From assembly GCA_963774555.1 (NCBI GenBank), contig CAVZFL010000001.1:1612001-1676000 (forward strand): a stretch of 64,000 nucleotides of DNA, read 5' to 3'. This document shows positions 39,589 through 48,200 of this stretch, piece by piece. Numbering within the stretch: the first letter of the stretch is position 1; the number at the start of each line of letters is the position of its first letter. Both the position numbers and the translations under genes were made by a program. Source of the stretch: VRUE01 sp963774555 (GTDB lineage: Bacteria; Actinomycetota; Thermoleophilia; Solirubrobacterales; 70-9). The notes below the pieces were generated by a model. The model did no database searches, had not been told where the DNA came from, and saw only the letters and a program-made list of their open reading frames with translations.

Positions 39589-40259
39589 GGGCGCACGGCG
39601 AGCCGGTAGCCGACCGAGCGAACGGTCTCGATCGGGGCGGGGGATCCGGGCCGGTCGAGGTGGCGCCGCAGGTAGCCGATGTAGACCTGGACGATATTGG
39701 TGCCGGGATCGTGCTCGTAGCCCCAGACCGCGGCGAGGATCTCGCTGTGAGAGCAGACCTTGCCGGCGTGGGCGACCAGGTGGGCGAGCAGGTCGGCCTC
39801 CCGTTGCGACAGTCGCACCGAGACCCCGTCCCGCTCGGCGCGGCGACCGAGCAGGTCGAGGTGGATGCCGGCCGCCTCGAGCTCGGTGACGGTCTCGCCG
39901 GCAGGGCGGCGCAGGTGGGCTCGCACCCGGGCGGCGAGCTCGGCGAAGGCGAACGGCTTTGTCATGTAATCGGTGGCGCCGGACTCGAGCCCCTCCACCC
40001 GCTCGGCGACGGCGTCGCGGGCGGTCAGCAGGATCACCGGCAGGGACGGCTTGCGATCGCGGATCGCCGCCAGCACCTCGAGCCCGTCGTGGCCCGGCAG
40101 CATTCGATCGAGGATCACGAGGTCGGGGCTCTCGCCGAGCGCGATTCGCTCCCCCTCGACGCCGTCGGCGGCGCTGCGCACCGCGAAGCCCTCGTCGCGA
40201 AGGCCGCGAACGAGGAAGTCGGCGATCGCCGACTCGTCCTCGATGACCAGGATCTCCAT
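39585..40259 (-). CDS. OmpR-family response regulator
   Basis: 224 aa. Receiver: IEDESAIADF, phosphoacceptor Asp in LVILDRMLPGHDG, VILLTARDAV with the switch Thr, and MTKPFAFAEL with Lys. Winged-helix effector: ERDGVSVRLSQREADLLAHL followed by GKVCSHSEILAAVWGYEHDP and GTNIVQVYIGYLRRHLDRP. This is a CzcR/MprA/TrcR-like layout. First gene of a two-gene operon with the kinase. Divergent to the PucR-type regulator gene, with about 90 bases between; the shared region holds a TTGACA-type promoter for the other strand. Confidence 0.95.
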   Translation of the reverse strand: MEILVIEDESAIADFLVRGLRDEGFAVRSAADGVEGERIALGESPDLVILDRMLPGHDGLEVLAAIRDRKPSLPVILLTARDAVAERVEGLESGATDYMTKPFAFAELAARVRAHLRRPAGETVTELEAAGIHLDLLGRRAERDGVSVRLSQREADLLAHLVAHAGKVCSHSEILAAVWGYEHDPGTNIVQVYIGYLRRHLDRPGSPAPIETVRSVGYRLAVRP

Positions 40260-40275
40260 CCGTCGATGCTACGAG

Positions 40276-40305
40276 TTGACACCGGCAGACTTTGCGTACT
40301 AGCTT
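40276..40305 (+). promoter_or_regulatory. Candidate housekeeping promoter for the PucR-type regulator
   Basis: TTGACA (40276-40281), 18-base spacer, TAGCTT (40300-40305); an alternative -10 TACTAG overlaps at 40297. A GAGAGAAGGGG ribosome-binding site follows at about 40315. Confidence 0.4.
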
Positions 40306-40328
40306 GTGTACAGGGAGAGAAGGGGCCG

Positions 40329-40385
40329 ATGCGGTTGGATGCTGCGCTCAGATGGCACGGGCGATGGCGGTGCGGCGAGCTGTGA
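40329..40385 (+). CDS. Possible 18-aa leader peptide ahead of the PucR gene
   Basis: ATG 40329 sits at good distance from the AAGGGG sequence and encodes MRLDAALRWHGRWRCGEL, stopping at TGA 40383-40385. That stop overlaps GTG 40382, which is in the frame of the regulator. The arrangement would allow translational coupling, with the regulator starting at 40382. No comparative support from this window. Confidence 0.35.
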   Translation: MRLDAALRWHGRWRCGEL

Positions 40386-41596
40386 ACCGCGCCAGCACCC
40401 GCGATGGGAAAACGCTGCAGGAGTTCCGGCTCGAGCTGGTCGAGCGCCTGCGGGCGCGTTCGGGCGAGATCGAAGAGGCGATCTTCTCGCACGTGCAGAC
40501 CCTCTCCGACCCGGCCGAAATCGAGGACGCCGAATACAGCGCCGGGCTGCGGGCAACGGTGGCGGAGGCGGTCGGCTACGCCCTGGTCAGCATCGAGCAG
40601 GGCGAAGACTGGAGCGAGCCGATCCCCTCGCCGGTCGCGCTGCAGGCGCGGCGCGCGGCGCGCAACGGGATCGGCCTCGACACGGTGCTGAGGCGCTACG
40701 CGGCCGGCGACCGGCTGCTGGCCGAGTTCATCACCGAGGAGGGAAGCGACCTGCCCAACCCCGTGTTGCGGCAGGTGCTGCGGGCGCAGGGCCCGCAGGT
40801 CGACCGGATGATGGCCGCGGTTGCGGCCGAGTACATGGGGGAGACCGAGCTGATGCGGCGCTCGCCCTCCCAGCGGGTGGCGGAACGGGTGCAGCGCCTG
40901 CTGGCCGGCGACTCCCCCCTCGACGCGGCCGAGCTCGAGTACGAATTCGACGCCTGGCACCTGGGGCTGGTCGTCATCGGCAGCCGCGCCGATGTCGCCG
41001 CGAGAACTCTGGCCGCGGGCCTGAGCAGGCAAGTACTCGTCGTCCTGCGAGGCGATGACAGCGCCTGGGCCTGGCTCGGAGGCCGCGACAAGCTCGCCGT
41101 CGCCGACATCGACCGCTACCTCTCGGCCGGCGTGCTCGGCGACGTCTCGCTCGCCATCGGCGAGCCGCGCTACGGCCTCGAGGGGTGGCGGCTGACCCAC
41201 GACGAGGCGCACGCGGCGCGGCGGGTGATGCTTCGCCGCCCCCAGCCGCTCACCCGGGCGCGCGATGTCGTCCTGCTCTCGGCCGTGCTCAGCGACGACT
41301 CCCTCGCGCGGTCCCTGTGGCGGACCTACCTGGAGCCGCTCGACGGTCCGGGGGACGCGGGCATCGAGCTGCGCGAGACGCTTCGCGCCTATTTCGCCGC
41401 CGGCTTCAACGCCGCCACGGCTGCGGCCGCGATGGAAGTCGACCGGCACACCGTGCAGCGGCGCCTGCGCAAGGTCGAGGAGGCGCTCGGTCGCACCCTG
41501 CACGCCTGCCATGCCGAGCTCCAGGTGGCGCTGAGCCTGGAGGAGCTGGAGGCCGAGCCGAGCCTCAATGCGCCGGTAGGCACGCAGGTTCGCTGA
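40352..41596 (+). CDS. PucR/CdaR-family helix-turn-helix regulator
   Basis: 414 aa from ATG 40352; GTG 40382 is an alternative start and has better leader context. The N-terminal half is a helical sensor-like domain with RRAARNGIGLDTVLRRYAAG, typical of actinobacterial PucR regulators. The central part corresponds to the GGDEF-like CdaR domain. The C-terminal HTH is LRETLRAYFAAGFNAATAAA with AMEVDRHTVQRRLRKVEEAL, the PucR_C signature. Targets cannot be read from sequence. It sits at the left border of the polyketide cluster and may or may not control it. Confidence 0.88.
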   Translation: MARAMAVRRAVNRASTRDGKTLQEFRLELVERLRARSGEIEEAIFSHVQTLSDPAEIEDAEYSAGLRATVAEAVGYALVSIEQGEDWSEPIPSPVALQARRAARNGIGLDTVLRRYAAGDRLLAEFITEEGSDLPNPVLRQVLRAQGPQVDRMMAAVAAEYMGETELMRRSPSQRVAERVQRLLAGDSPLDAAELEYEFDAWHLGLVVIGSRADVAARTLAAGLSRQVLVVLRGDDSAWAWLGGRDKLAVADIDRYLSAGVLGDVSLAIGEPRYGLEGWRLTHDEAHAARRVMLRRPQPLTRARDVVLLSAVLSDDSLARSLWRTYLEPLDGPGDAGIELRETLRAYFAAGFNAATAAAAMEVDRHTVQRRLRKVEEALGRTLHACHAELQVALSLEELEAEPSLNAPVGTQVR

Positions 41597-41770
41597 GCTT
41601 CTCGCAGGGCCGATGCGCACTTTGGCGATGCCGGCATGGGCCAGCGCACCATATTGGTGTAGCCAGAGACAGAAGCTCACTGATACACATGAGTGGTCGC
41701 GTGGGGGGCGCGAAATCTGGTCGTTTCCCGGGCGTTCGTTTTCTGTCCAGCCAACACGGCAGGTACCGCT

Positions 41771-42305
41771 ATGCCTGGTTCCACAGCAGCCCTGAAAACA
41801 GTGCCGCGGACGTCGGCAGGTGCGATCTCGAAGGTCGCCTGGCTGCCGCAGAGCGATCTCGACCAGGCCGAGTGGATCGCCACCGGCCGCCGCCTCGGCG
41901 CGATCGGGCGCTGCAGCCAGTGGTGGATCGGCGACTGGATTCGCTACGGCACCTCGCGCTGGGGCGAGAAGTACGCCGAGGCCGCGCGCGTCACCGGCTA
42001 CGACGTGGCCAGCCTGCGCAACATGGCCTGGGTGGCGTCGCAGTTCGATTTGTCACTACGTAGTGACAAATTGACCTGGAGTCACCACGTCCTGCTCGCC
42101 CCGCTGGAGGCCGACGAGCAGCGGGTGTGGCTGCGAGCGGGCCGAAGCGGAGCGCCTCTCGGTGGCCGATCTGCGGGTCGAGCTGCGAACTCGTCGTCTT
42201 GCCGGCAAGGAGGCCGTCGACGGCGGCGTCGACCAGGTGGACGAGGACGCGCACGCCGTCGTCTGTCCCAACTGCGGTCACGAGCTGCCCGCGCAAGCGG
42301 ACTAG
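41771..42305 (+). CDS. LmbU-like transcriptional regulator (one frameshift)
   Basis: About 178 aa. From ATG 41771: SKVAWLPQSDLDQAEWIATG, then RRLGAIGRCSQWWIGDWIRYG and TGYDVASLRNMAWVASQFDL, KLTWSHHVLLAPLEADEQRV. This is the conserved body of LmbU-family regulators of antibiotic clusters. An indel near 42140 shifts the frame; the other frame continues with LSVADLRVELRTRRLAG and ends CPNCGHELPAQAD, giving a CxxC near the C-terminus. LmbU proteins activate lincomycin- and novobiocin-type clusters, so this is the best candidate cluster regulator for the PKS genes. A 24-bp palindrome lies in its coding region. The carboxyltransferase gene follows by six bases. Confidence 0.8.
42048..42071. promoter_or_regulatory. 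Perfect 24-bp palindrome inside the LmbU-like gene
   Basis: ATTTGTCACTAC followed by its exact complement GTAGTGACAAAT. It encodes part of FDLSLRSDKL. Coding constraint does not require this symmetry, so it may be a protein-binding site. Confidence 0.6.
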
Positions 42306-42311
42306 GACCGC

Positions 42312-43704
42312 ATGCCCTGCGCCTCGTCGGAGCGCCTCGAGCTGCTCTGCGACCCCGGCTCGCTGGAACCGATTCGCTCGGCGTGGTCTCGTCCCGCCTC
42401 GATGCCGGGGCGCGGGCGGGCGACGGCGTGACGGCCGCCTTCGGCCGCGTCGCCGGCCGCCCGGTCGCCTGCTACGCCCAGGACGCCGGCTTCCTCGCCG
42501 GCTCGCTCGGCGCTGCCCAGGCGGACACGATCGAGCGCCTGCTGCGCCTGGCCGGGCGAGCCCGCGTGCCGGTGGTCGCCTTCGTCGAGTCCGGCGGCGC
42601 GCGCATCCACGAGGGCACCGCCGCGCTCTGCGGCTACGGCCGGGTCTTCCGCCAGAACTCGCTGCTTTCCGGGTTCGTCCCCCAGGTCTCGATCGTCGGT
42701 GGGCTCAGCGCCGGTGGCGGCTGCTACTCGCCGGCGCTGACCGACTTCGTCGCGATGACCGAGGACGCGACGATGTTCCTCACCGGGCCGGCGGTGGTCG
42801 AGCAGGTGACCGGCGAGCGGATCGAGATGGCCGAGCTCGGCGGCCCGCGGGTGCACGAGCGCAACGGCGTCTGCGATTTCGTCGTCGGCGACGACCGCGC
42901 CGGTGCCGAGCTCGCCCGCCGACTGCTCGGCTACCTGCCCCAGCACGCCGGGGGCCGCCTGCCGTACGCGGTTGCGACCGACCCCGAGCTACCCGACCCC
43001 GGCGCCGCCGTGCCGTCCCTGCCGCGCCGGGTCTACGACGTGCGCGAGGTCTGCGCCGCGATCGCCGACGCCGGGTCGCTGCTGGAGTCCGGCGGCCGCT
43101 GGGCGCGCAGCATCTTCACCGGCTTCGCCCGCATCGAGGGCAGGCCGGTCGGCGTGATCGCCAACCAGCCCCGTTACCTGGGTGGCGTGCTCGACGCCGA
43201 CTCGGCCGCAGAAGGGGGCTCGCTTCGTCGAGTCCTGCGACGCCTTCGGCCTGCCGCTGGTGGTCCTGGTCGACACGCCAGGGTTCCTGCCCGGCGCGCC
43301 GTCAGGAGGGCGCTGGCGTGATCCGCTTCGGCGCCACCCTGGTGCGCGCCTTCGCCACCGCGACCGTGCCGCGCCTGACGGTCGTGATGCGCAAGGCCTA
43401 CGGCGGTGCCTTCATCGCGATGAACTCGCGCGACCTCGGGGCCGACCTCGTCTTCGCCTGGCCGGGGGCCGAGATCGGCGTGATGAGCGCCGACTCGGCG
43501 ACGACGATAGTCCGCCGCCGTGAGCTGGCCACCGCCGCCGATCCGGCGCTGGAGCAGCGGACCCTGGCCGTCGCCTACGCCGAGGAGCACCTCGGCGCCG
43601 AGGTGGCGGCGGCCGGCGGATTCGTCGACGAGGTGATCGCCCCGGCCGACACCCGCGCCCGCCTCGCCGGGGCGCTGACCATGCTCGAGGGGGAGCCGGG
43701 GTGA
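42312..43704 (+). CDS. Acyl-CoA carboxylase carboxyltransferase (AccD-like), several frameshifts
   Basis: About 464 aa when repaired. Carboxyltransferase domains: VVAFVESGGARIHEGTAALC with GGLSAGGGCYSPALTDFVAM (acyl-CoA/biotin binding, oxyanion glycines), then GVIANQPRYLGGVLDADSA and the second half LVVLVDTPGFLPG, VVMRKAYGGAFIAMNSR, FAWPGAEIGVM. Frame changes near 42385, 43210 and 43305. The protein resembles AccD/PccB-type beta subunits that make malonyl- or methylmalonyl-CoA, and it begins the PKS cluster six bases after the regulator, so it probably supplies extender units. The biotin carboxylase subunit is not in the window. Confidence 0.83.
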
Positions 43705-43726
43705 GCGCGGCGCCGCGGCGGGAACG

Positions 43727-44569
43727 GTGAGCGAGCCGGCGCTGCTCGCGGTCAGCGATCTCCACGTCGACCATCCTGAGAACCGCGACCTGGTCGCTCG
43801 GTTACGGCCGCGTTCGGAGCGCGACTGGCTGATCGTCTGCGGCGACGTCGCCGACCGTCCGGAGCAGCTGGAGTGGGCGCTGCGCCTGCTGCGGGGGCGG
43901 TTCGAGCGGGTGATCTGGGTGCCCGGCAACCACGAGCTGCTCACCTATCCCGACGAGGCGGACGGGCTGCGCGGGGAGGCTCGCTACCGCCACCTGGTGC
44001 AGATCTGCCGCGGGCTGGACGTGCTCACGCCGGAGGACCCCTATCCGATCTGGAACGGCCGCGGAGGCCCGGTCCGCGTCGCCCCGCTCTTCCTCCTCTA
44101 CGACTACAGCTTCGGGCGCAACGTCGGCGCGACCAAGACCGAGTCGCTGCGCCGCGCCTACGCCGCCGGGGTCGTCTGCGTCGACGAGTTCCTGCTCAAG
44201 CCCGACCCCCATCCCAGCCGCGAGGCCTGGTGCGACGCGCGCCTGGCGGAGACCGAGCGGCGTCTGGCCAGCGAGGACGCGGAGCTGCCGACCGTGCTGG
44301 TCAACCACTTCCCGCTGCTGGTCGAGCCGACCCGGGTGCTGCGCAACCCCGAGTTCGCCCAGTGGTGCGGGACGATCCGCACCGCCGATTGGCATCGGCG
44401 CTTCGGCGCCGTCGCGGTCGTCTACGGACACCTGCACATCCCTCGCACCACCAACCACGACGGCGTGCGCTTCGAGGAGGTCTCGATGGGCTACCCGCGC
44501 GAGCGCCAGCGCCGGATCGATCCGGGGTACCGACCGCGCACGATCCTGCCGGAGGCCGACCGTGCTTGA
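43727..44569 (+). CDS. Metallophosphoesterase, PptH-like
   Basis: 280 aa from GTG 43727. Calcineurin-like metal-binding motifs are intact: VSDLHVDHP, CGDVADRPEQ, VPGNHELLT, VLVNHFPLL and VVYGHLHIPRT. Overlaps the PPTase gene by eight bases. The same pairing occurs in Mycobacterium tuberculosis, where PptH (Rv2795c) removes 4'-phosphopantetheine from carrier proteins and opposes PptT. By analogy this enzyme would edit or recycle ACPs of the PKS. Codon 26 is TTA (43802-43804), the only in-frame TTA I found in the window outside the two secreted paralogues. Confidence 0.85.
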   Translation: MSEPALLAVSDLHVDHPENRDLVARLRPRSERDWLIVCGDVADRPEQLEWALRLLRGRFERVIWVPGNHELLTYPDEADGLRGEARYRHLVQICRGLDVLTPEDPYPIWNGRGGPVRVAPLFLLYDYSFGRNVGATKTESLRRAYAAGVVCVDEFLLKPDPHPSREAWCDARLAETERRLASEDAELPTVLVNHFPLLVEPTRVLRNPEFAQWCGTIRTADWHRRFGAVAVVYGHLHIPRTTNHDGVRFEEVSMGYPRERQRRIDPGYRPRTILPEADRA

Positions 44570-45275
44570 GCGGGTTCTGCCCGCGGCGGCCGTCGTCGTC
44601 GCCGCCCGCGGCGACCTCGCCGAGGCGACGCTCCACCCCGAGGAGGAGGCCGTGGTCGAACGGGCGGTGGAGAAGCGCCGGCGCGAGTTCGTCACCGCCC
44701 GCCACTGCGCCCGCCAGGCGATGGTGCGGCTGGGGTTGCCGGCTCAGCCGATCCCGACCGGACCCCGGGGCGAGCCGCTCTGGCCGCAGGGGCTGGTCGG
44801 CAGCATCACCCACTGCGACGGCTACCGCGCCTGCGCGCTGGCGAGCGCCGGGGATCTGCTGACGATCGGGGTCGACGCCGAGGTCGACGAGCCGCTGCCG
44901 CAGGGGGTGCTCGCCGACATCGCCCTCCCCGCCGAGCGGGCCGGCCTGCAGCGCCTCGCCGCCGAGCAGCCGGCGGTCAACTGGGACCGGCTGCTCTTCA
45001 GCATCAAGGAGTCGGTCTACAAGGCCTGGTTCCCGCTTGCCCAGCGCTGGCTCGGCTTCGAAGACGCCGAGGTCGCGATCGATCCCGAGCAAGGCTCCTT
45101 CCGGGCCCGCCTGCTCGTTTCCGGTCCGCGGGTCGAGGGCCGCCGGCTCGATGGCTTCGCCGGGCGCTGGCTGGCAGACGACGGCCTGCTGCTGGCCGCG
45201 ATCGCGCTTCCGCCAGGCACTGCAGGGGCACCCGCGGAGGAACTTGGCGCTCGCGGCCGGATCGCTGAAGAATGA
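44562..45275 (+). CDS. Sfp/EntD-type 4'-phosphopantetheinyl transferase
   Basis: 237 aa from GTG 44562. The N-terminal RREFVTARHCARQAMVRLGL, then PRGEPLWPQGLVGSITHCDG, GVDAEVDEPLP with the Mg-binding acidic residues, and FSIKESVYKAWFPLAQRWLG (W/F-x-x-K-E-A/S-x-x-K) are the PPTase motifs; it resembles PptT/EntD. It attaches 4'-phosphopantetheine to the PKS acyl carrier domains. Its TGA overlaps the PKS start codon (ATGA), so the modifying enzyme and the first PKS are translationally coupled. Confidence 0.93.
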   Translation: MLERVLPAAAVVVAARGDLAEATLHPEEEAVVERAVEKRRREFVTARHCARQAMVRLGLPAQPIPTGPRGEPLWPQGLVGSITHCDGYRACALASAGDLLTIGVDAEVDEPLPQGVLADIALPAERAGLQRLAAEQPAVNWDRLLFSIKESVYKAWFPLAQRWLGFEDAEVAIDPEQGSFRARLLVSGPRVEGRRLDGFAGRWLADDGLLLAAIALPPGTAGAPAEELGARGRIAEE

Positions 45276-48200
45276 CCCCAGCCGGTAGCCAGGGAGATGC
45301 CAGCATCAGCGAGAGTCCACTGATCGAGTTTCGCAGGGCGGTCGCGGCGACGGCGGCCAGTCACCCCGAGCGGGTGGCGCTCGCCGACGCCGACGGCTCC
45401 CGCAGCTATGCCGAGCTGGCAGGGCTGCTCGAGGACGCGGGTGGAGGCCGGCGGGGCGGCCGACGGGTCCTCGGCGTCGGCCGCTCGCTGGCTGACGTCG
45501 AGGCGATTCTGAGCGCGAGCTGCGCCGGCGAGAGCCTGCTGCTGCTCGACAGCGCCACCACGGCCTGGGAGCTGGAGCGCGCCGAAGGGCTCTTCGTCGC
45601 GGCCGGGGACGAGAGCTCGGATGCCGTCATCCTCGGTCTCTGCAGCTCCGGCAGCAGCGGCCTGCCGAAGGTGGTCGAGCTGGACTGGGACAGCGTCCTC
45701 CTCAACGCCGCCTCCTTCGCCGCGGCGGCCGGCTACGGCGAGGGCGACGTGCTCTTGTGCACGACGCCGCTCGCCCATCTCTACTGCCTGGGGGCCGGCG
45801 TGCTCGGTGGTCTGCTGCGCGGCGCCAGCGTCCACCTCGGCAAGGGTCTGCTCGAGCCGGAGGAGCTCGTCGCGGCGGTGCAGACGGCAGAGCCGACCGT
45901 GCTGCTCTCGGTGCCTTTCCTCTTTCGCCGCTATGTAGAGACGCTTCGCGGCGCTCCCGAGATCGCCGAGGATTGGCGCCTGCGCAGCGCGATCGCCGCC
46001 GGGGAGCCGGTACCGCCGGAGCTGATCGCGGCCTGGCGGGAGGCGGCCGGAACGGATCTGCGCTCCCACTACGGTCTCACCGAGGGCGGCCAGATCACCC
46101 TCGCCACGGGGGGTGAGGACGAGGGTGTGGGTGCACCGCTGCCCGACGTCGAGGTCCGGATCGGCGCCGGCGGAGAGGTCGCGGTGAGGCGCCGTGAGCC
46201 CGGCCGTCCCTACCGGGTTCTCGGCCAGGAGCCCGACCCGGAAGGTTGGTATGAGACCGGCGACCTCGGTCACCTCGACGAGACCGGCAACCTGCACATC
46301 GATGGTCGTGCCGACAGCCGCATCAACGTCGCCGGCAAGAAGGTCGACCCGGTCGAGGTCGAGGAGAGGCTGCTCGAGTGCGACGGGGTCGAGGACTGTG
46401 CGGTGGCGAGCGTCGAGAGCCCGGACGGGGTCGAGATCGTCGCCTTCCACGTCGGTGGCGGAGACGACGCGGCGATCCGCGCGCAGCTGGCGCAGCGGCT
46501 GTCTCCGCACAAGCTGCCGCGGCGCTTCGTCGGGGTGGCCGAGGTCCCGCGCACGCTGACCGGCAAGGTGAAGCGGGGGCAGCTGATCGCTGGTCTGGCC
46601 GGCGACGCCCCCCCGCAGCCGCGCCGAGAGACCGTCGCCGGCCTACTGGAGCGCGTCCGCGCCGAGGCCGCCTCGGTGGTGCTCGGACACCCCTCGGCGG
46701 AGGCGATAGCGCCCGAGCGTTCCTTCAAAGAGCTCGGCTTCGACTCGCTTGCAGCGGTCTCGCTGTGCGAGCGCCTTGCGGCAATCACGGGCCTGCAGCT
46801 GCCGGCGACCGCCGTCTTCGACTACCCGACCCCCGCCGCCCTGGCACAGCGCCTGGGCGAGCTGGAGGAAGGGGTCGGGGACGCTCGCCCCGAGCGGCCT
46901 CGCGGCAGCTTTCTCGCCGAGCCGGTCGCGATCGTCGGCATGGCCTGTCGCTACCCCGGTGGGGCCGACTCGCCGCAGGCTCTCTGGCACCTGCTCGATG
47001 CCGGCGGGGACGCGATCGTCGCCTTCCCCGAGGATCGCGGCTGGGATCTCGAGCGGCTCTTTCACCCCGACCCCGACCACCGCGGCACCAGCTATGTGCG
47101 CGAGGGGGGCTTCCTCGGCGGCGTCGATCGCTTCGACGCCGAGTTCTTCAGCATCGGACCGCGCGAGGCACTGGCGATGGATCCCCAGCAGCGCCTGCTT
47201 CTGGAAGCTGCCTGGGAGGCCTTCGAGGCCGGTGGGATCGACCCCGCCTCGCTGCACGGCGCTCGCGTCGGCGTCTTCGCCGGCGTGATGTCGCAGGACT
47301 ACGGCGGTGGGCGCGCCGCGAGTCCCGGTTCGGCCGAGGGTTACCTGACCACCGGCCTCTCGGAGAGCGTCGTCTCCGGCCGGGTCTCCTATGCGCTTGG
47401 CCTCGAGGGCCCGGCGGTGACCGTCAACACCGCCTGCTCCTCTTCGTTGGTGGCGACGCATCTGGCCTGCCAGGCGCTGCGCCTCGGCGAATGCGGGCTG
47501 GCCGTTGCCGGCGGCGTCACCGTGATGTCGACCCCGGCCGAGTTCATCGAGTTCAGCCGCCAGCGCGGCCTCGCCCCCGACGGGCGCTGCAAGTCCTTCG
47601 CCGCCGCCGCCGACGGCACCGGCTTCTCTGAGGGCGCCGGCCTGCTCGTCTTGGAGCGACTCTCTGAGGCACAGCGCAACGGCCACCGGGTCTGGGCGAC
47701 GATCCGCGGCTCGGCCGTCAACCAGGACGGCGCCTCCAACGGCCTCACCGCCCCCAACGGCCCCTCCCAGGAGCGGGTGATCCGCCAGGCCCTTGCCAAC
47801 GCCGGCCTGAAGCCAGCCGACGTCGACGCGGTCGAGGCCCACGGCACCGGCACCGCCCTCGGCGATCCGATCGAGGCCGGCGCCCTGATCGCCGCCTACG
47901 GCCAGGACCGCGAGCAGCCGCTGAGGCTCGGCTCGGTCAAGTCCAACATCGGCCACACCCAGGCCGCCGCCGGCGTCGCCGGCGTGATCAAGATGGTGAT
48001 GGCGATGCGCGAGGGGGTGCTGCCGCAGACCCTGCACCTGGGCCAGCCCTCGCCCAAGGTCGACTGGGAGGCCGGCGCCGTCGAGCTGCTCGCCGAGCCC
48101 CAGCCCTGGCAGCCCAACGGGCGCCCGCGCCGCGCCGGCGTCTCCTCCTTCGGCATCAGCGGCACCAACGCGCATCTGATCTTGGAGGAGGCACCGGGGG

